From the NCBI GenBank assembly GCA_003445035.1, contig DLVV01000197.1, positions 14,089 through 23,651 of the forward strand: a stretch of DNA of 9,563 nt. Direction: 5' to 3'. Under the pieces are notes generated by a model that saw only the letters and a program-made list of their open reading frames with translations, searched no databases and was not told the DNA's origin. Below, piece by piece: positions 6,664 through 9,563 of the stretch (position 1 is the stretch's first letter; the number at the start of each line of letters is the position of its first letter). This DNA comes from Planctomycetaceae bacterium (lineage in GTDB: Bacteria; Planctomycetota; Planctomycetia; Planctomycetales; Planctomycetaceae). The position numbers and the translations under genes were made by a program.

Positions 6664-7956
6664 TCAACGTGACAGACAGTAGAGCCACTCTCGACGTCCG
6701 CCGTCGTTTGTTGCCACCCGGTGGAAGATCCTGCCGCCGCTGATGGCCATCGACGAATAGGTCTGCTGTCCGAGCTTGTTTTTCGATTTCAGTTTCAGGC
6801 CGTCGCGGCTGGCCGCAAAGACGCTGGTCTGGCCGGATTCGTCGGTGGCGTAGAGATTGCCGGCCGCCAGGACCAGGGATGATGTGAAGGTACCACCGAG
6901 CCGTTTTTTCCACAGGGTCTTGCCGGTGGTCGTGTCCCAGGCGGTGGCGATGCCGGCATCGAGGACGGCGTAGAGCGTACCCTGGTGCGCGACCATCGAT
7001 GGGACGTAGACACGTTGCGTGTTCTGCCAGGCGGTTTTTCCCGAACCGTCGGCGAGCACGGCCTGGACGTGGTTTCTCGGATAGCCACCGCTGGTGAAGA
7101 TCCGTGTGCCGTCGGTGACGACCGAGGTCACGCATTCGGTCGTGGCTCCGTTGATCTCCCACAACTTCTTGCCGGTCAGCGGATCGTACGAGGAGACCAG
7201 GTTGGTGCCGACCATCAGGGCCTGGTCGCGTCCCGAGACCTTGAACACGATCGGGGAGGTGTAGTTGGCCTTCTTGGGTCGTGACTGTTTCCAGGCCACT
7301 TTTCCCGTGGCCCGCGACATCGCGACCACGGCCCCGCCCCCGCGATTGTCGGCCGAGACGATGACCAGGGATCCGAACAGGCAGGGGGAGGAACTGAATC
7401 CCTGGTGCGTCTGGTAACCGGTGACAGTGGTCTGCCAGGCGATGCCTCCGTCGAGGTCCAGGGCGGAGGTGACGACCGAACCCTTGTGCAGGAAGTTGAC
7501 GTAGACCTTCTGTCCGTCACAGGCCGGGGTGCAGCTGGCCTGGCTGCTTTTCTTGTTGCCGCGTTTTTCCAACGGGCCGCGATGTACCACCGTGGTCCAG
7601 AGCGCCTTGCCGGTCTTGCGGTCGAAGCAGAAGACCGACTGGGTCTGTTTCGCTCTGTCAGCGGCGGCGATGAACACCCGTGTTCCGAGCACCGAGGGAG
7701 ACCCGTGTCCACGTCCGGGGATCGAGACTTTCCAGGCCACGTGAGAGCTTTCGCTCCACTTGATCGGCGGTGCCGGTCCCGCGGTGGCGATTCCGTTTCG
7801 GGACACACCACGCCACCAGGGCCAGTCGTCGGGAGCGACCTGGATCGGACTTTCAGCGACCGCCGTGGTCCCAACGGTGGTGTCGGCCGCCGGCAACGGG
7901 GGAATGATGACCAGAGAGAGAATCGACAGAAACAGGGTGTAGCGAAGCATGAGCAT
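6664..7956 (-). CDS. Exported PQQ-like beta-propeller repeat protein (BamB-like fold)
   Basis: 430 aa from the ATG at 7956. Residues 1-24 hold a hydrophobic signal peptide (RYTLFLSILSLVIIPPLPAAD), so the product is exported. WPWWRG (45-50) followed by SRNG is the usual opening of planctomycete propeller proteins of this kind. Blade signatures of the type D-x-x-T-G-K-x-L-W occur at about 112-120, 167-174, 214-222, 257-266, 304-310 and 340-349. The fold is shared with quinoprotein dehydrogenases and BamB, but no quinone-binding or catalytic residues can be named, so an enzymatic role is unsupported; a binding or scaffold role in the periplasm is more likely. Start choice: ATG codons at 7956 and 7950 both follow GGGG (7960s); a GTG at 7974 has no ribosome binding site. 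It diverges from the TPM operon. Confidence 0.88.
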   Translation of the reverse strand: MLMLRYTLFLSILSLVIIPPLPAADTTVGTTAVAESPIQVAPDDWPWWRGVSRNGIATAGPAPPIKWSESSHVAWKVSIPGRGHGSPSVLGTRVFIAAADRAKQTQSVFCFDRKTGKALWTTVVHRGPLEKRGNKKSSQASCTPACDGQKVYVNFLHKGSVVTSALDLDGGIAWQTTVTGYQTHQGFSSSPCLFGSLVIVSADNRGGGAVVAMSRATGKVAWKQSRPKKANYTSPIVFKVSGRDQALMVGTNLVSSYDPLTGKKLWEINGATTECVTSVVTDGTRIFTSGGYPRNHVQAVLADGSGKTAWQNTQRVYVPSMVAHQGTLYAVLDAGIATAWDTTTGKTLWKKRLGGTFTSSLVLAAGNLYATDESGQTSVFAASRDGLKLKSKNKLGQQTYSSMAISGGRIFHRVATNDGGRREWLYCLSR

Positions 7957-8240
7957 GACGCCCCGGAAAAACACAGGAGGACCGCAGCAAGATAACTTCA
8001 GCCGCCGGTGATGGACAGCGGGGCCACCACGAATTCGCGGCGATCACCAACGCAGCCACTCCACGGAAGAGAAGTTGCTAACCGGAAAGCTTCCGGTGGT
8101 GTTAGACTCGCCATCCAGTCGGCGCACAAAAAAACATGTGTGACGGCAAATTCGGTTGAACTTGACGGCCGATTTTCCGTTTCTACTTGTGGCCGTCTTT
8201 GCACGGCATCGGTGCGACAGGAATTGACAGGAGTGACGGC
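7957..8240. promoter_or_regulatory. Divergent control region between PQQ-like gene and TPM operon
   Basis: 284 bp with no credible gene. It contains an inverted repeat at 8078-8105 and three direct copies of TGACGGC (8141-8147, 8163-8169, 8234-8240). A possible -35 for the plus-strand operon is TTGACG (8162-8167), with TACTTG (8184-8189) as a poor -10 after 16 bp; this promoter call is weak. The last TGACGGC copy sits between the ribosome binding site AGGAG (8229-8233) and the TPM start codon. Confidence 0.4.
8078..8105. other. Interrupted palindrome in the divergent region
   Basis: ACCGGAA (8081-8087), AGC spacer, TTCCGGT (8091-8097) is a perfect 7-bp inverted repeat containing AAGCTT at its centre. 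It can be lengthened outward by CTAAC (8078-8082) against GTTAG (8101-8105) if a few bases bulge on the right. No T-run follows on either strand. Its place between two divergent genes suits an operator, but no regulator gene lies nearby. Confidence 0.35.
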
Positions 8241-9134
8241 ATGTTGGCAGCGACGGACATCCGGGCCGCCGGACGACTTTGGGGATTGGCACTGGGGCTT
8301 TGGGTCACCGGCTTCGTTTCGCCGCTTTCGGCCCAGGACGCATTGACCATCCCGCCGGTCCCTGCCGACTTCAACTTTGTCCAGGACTACGCCAAGTTGC
8401 TGCCGGACCAGGTCAAGGGCGAGATCGGTGCGATCCAGAAGCAGTCGTTCGAACAGAACCAGAAGCCGATCATCGTCGTCACCATCGACTCCATGGCCAG
8501 TTACGGCGGGATGGGGTATTCGATTGAGCGTTTTGCGGCCGCGTGGTTCAACAAGTGGCAGATCGGTGCCAAGGGAGGGCAGGGCGAGTTGATCAACAAG
8601 GGCATCCTGCTGTTGATCAGCGTCAGCGACCGCAAAGCCCGCATTGAACTGGGAGACGAGTGGGGACGAGACTGGGACGCTCACGCCGCGACGATCATGA
8701 ACCAGTCGATCATCCCGCGGTTCAAGCAGAAGGACTTCCCCGGTGGGATCCTGGCCGGGGTGAAGAGCTTGTCAGAGATGACTCTCAATGACCCGAAGTC
8801 CTCGGCTCCATCGTCGGGTTCAGGTGGTTCAGGTGGCGCGGTCTTGCCGACTTCCCCGCTGGGCTTCTGGCCCTTCACGCTGGTGATGGTGCTGGGTATC
8901 GGGTTGATCGTCGCCTCGTTTTTCCTCCCGGAACAGCGGAAGTGGCTGTTAATCGTGGGTGGTGGACTGGTAGCGGTGGCGACGTTGGCTTACCTGGTTC
9001 TGATCCTGGTGGCGCTGTTCGTTTCAGCGAAATCCGGCATCGGCGGTGGTGGCGGTGGCGGTGGTTTCAGTAGCAGTGGCGGATTTTCGTCCGGTGGTTT
9101 TTCCGGTGGCGGTGGCGCCTCGGGCAGTTGGTGA
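8241..9134 (+). CDS. TPM-domain membrane protein, YgcG-like
   Basis: 297 aa. The ATG at 8241 is chosen because AGGAG (8229-8233) lies 7 nt upstream and a signal peptide follows directly (residues 12-31, ending PLSAQDA). The TPM domain spans about 41-182: FNFVQDYAKLLPDQ (45-58), the core strand KPIIVVTIDSM (75-85), GILLLISVSDRKARIELGDEWG (121-142) and IIPRFKQKDFPGGILAGV (157-174). A Ser/Gly linker (188-199) leads to two hydrophobic membrane spans (about 209-228 and 236-261). The tail (267-297) is the Gly/Ser/Phe-rich run ending GGGGASGSW that is characteristic of this family. The TPM domain faces outside the membrane; TPM relatives act as phosphatases in plant chloroplasts or bind calcium, but bacterial members have no settled reaction. 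It is followed 34 bp later by a second TPM-family gene, so the two form an operon. Confidence 0.93.
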   Translation: MLAATDIRAAGRLWGLALGLWVTGFVSPLSAQDALTIPPVPADFNFVQDYAKLLPDQVKGEIGAIQKQSFEQNQKPIIVVTIDSMASYGGMGYSIERFAAAWFNKWQIGAKGGQGELINKGILLLISVSDRKARIELGDEWGRDWDAHAATIMNQSIIPRFKQKDFPGGILAGVKSLSEMTLNDPKSSAPSSGSGGSGGAVLPTSPLGFWPFTLVMVLGIGLIVASFFLPEQRKWLLIVGGGLVAVATLAYLVLILVALFVSAKSGIGGGGGGGGFSSSGGFSSGGFSGGGGASGSW

Positions 9135-9168
9135 TTTCGATTCGCGACGTCTTTTCAGGACAACGACA

Positions 9169-9563
9169 ATGAACGCGTCGACGGTATTGAGCGACGAACA
9201 AGCGAGCCAGGTGGCCGAAGCCATTGGCCAGGCCGAAGCCCGGACCTCGGCCGAGATTGTCTGTGCGGTGGCGACCGAATCGGGCCGGTACGACCGGTCG
9301 GAGATGCTCTGCGGGGTGGTCCTGGCGGCGATCTTGCTGGTCGTCGCTCACACGATTCGGTTTTTCAACCAGCTCGACCAGGGATCATTTGAAGAGGTGC
9401 CCGCGCTGGGGCCGGCCTGGCAGGTCGGGATCCTTGTGGGGGGAGTCGTGATCGGAACGGTCCTGGCCAGTTACTGGCACGGGCTCCGGCAAGTCCTGGT
9501 TGGCTCGGGCATCCAGCGAGAAGAAGTTGACCGCGCGGCCACGTACGTGTTTGCGACATCCGG
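9169..9563 (+). CDS. Second TPM-family membrane protein (COG3762-like), 3' end cut by window edge
   Basis: 131 codons are visible and the frame is open to the right edge. AGGA (9157-9160) lies 8 nt before the ATG, and the gap to the upstream TPM gene is 34 bp. The N-terminus VAEAIGQAEARTSAEIVCAV (15-34) and the Ser38-Tyr41 stretch match the opening of the short cytoplasmic-start TPM membrane proteins usually encoded behind ygcG-like genes. Two hydrophobic spans are seen, about 46-65 and 84-103. There is no signal peptide. The rest of the TPM domain, expected after the second span, lies outside the window. Function is unknown; the pairing suggests a joint envelope role with the upstream protein. 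Assignment rests on the N-terminal pattern and context. Confidence 0.8.
   Translation, partial: MNASTVLSDEQASQVAEAIGQAEARTSAEIVCAVATESGRYDRSEMLCGVVLAAILLVVAHTIRFFNQLDQGSFEEVPALGPAWQVGILVGGVVIGTVLASYWHGLRQVLVGSGIQREEVDRAATYVFATS

Noticed and set aside
7957..7974. GTG start of the PQQ-like protein at 7974
   Set aside because: The sequence upstream is CCTCCT on the coding strand, not a ribosome binding site, and two ATG codons closer to the signal peptide fit better.
8187..8240. Upstream TTG start for the TPM protein
   Set aside because: It lacks a ribosome binding site and would place 18 extra residues before the signal peptide; the ATG at 8241 has AGGAG at the right distance.

Overview
The window looks like a chromosomal segment from a GC-rich planctomycete. 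The evidence is the gene content: a DUF1501 protein, a WPWWRG-type PQQ-like beta-propeller protein, an ECF sigma factor of the planctomycete type with a Ser/Thr kinase-TPR protein directly behind it, and a secreted protein with a LExRxLL leader in place of a classical signal peptide. I see no rRNA, tRNA, CRISPR array, transposase or phage gene. Genus and species cannot be read from this window.

Layout. Five genes lie on the minus strand and, read in transcription order, are: PQQ-like propeller protein (7956 to 6664), DUF1501 protein (6451 to 5102), ECF sigma factor (4962 to 4267), Ser/Thr kinase with TPR domain (4270 to 1808) and an RTX-repeat metalloprotease (1735, running off the left edge). 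Two genes lie on the plus strand at the right end: a TPM-domain (YgcG-like) protein (8241 to 9134) and a second TPM-family membrane protein (9169, running off the right edge). The two groups diverge from a 284-bp control region (7957-8240).

How the genes may work together. The sigma factor and kinase genes overlap by 4 bp (ATGA), so they are very likely co-translated and form one signalling unit: a membrane kinase with a TPR sensor or scaffold region, and a transcription factor it could control. The metalloprotease starts only 72 bp beyond the kinase stop and could be part of the same transcript or a target of the pair. That gap holds a perfect 9-bp inverted repeat. The DUF1501 and PQQ genes are typical planctomycete exported-protein genes; their 212-bp gap carries a repeated CGAATCG heptamer. 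The TPM pair is a conserved envelope-associated operon, here without a lemA gene in view.

The most interesting points are the coupled sigma-kinase pair next to a serralysin-like calcium-dependent protease, the strict 42-residue TPR register of the kinase, and several short repeats and inverted repeats in the intergenic gaps. Nothing here proves a wholly new system; most genes fit known families.
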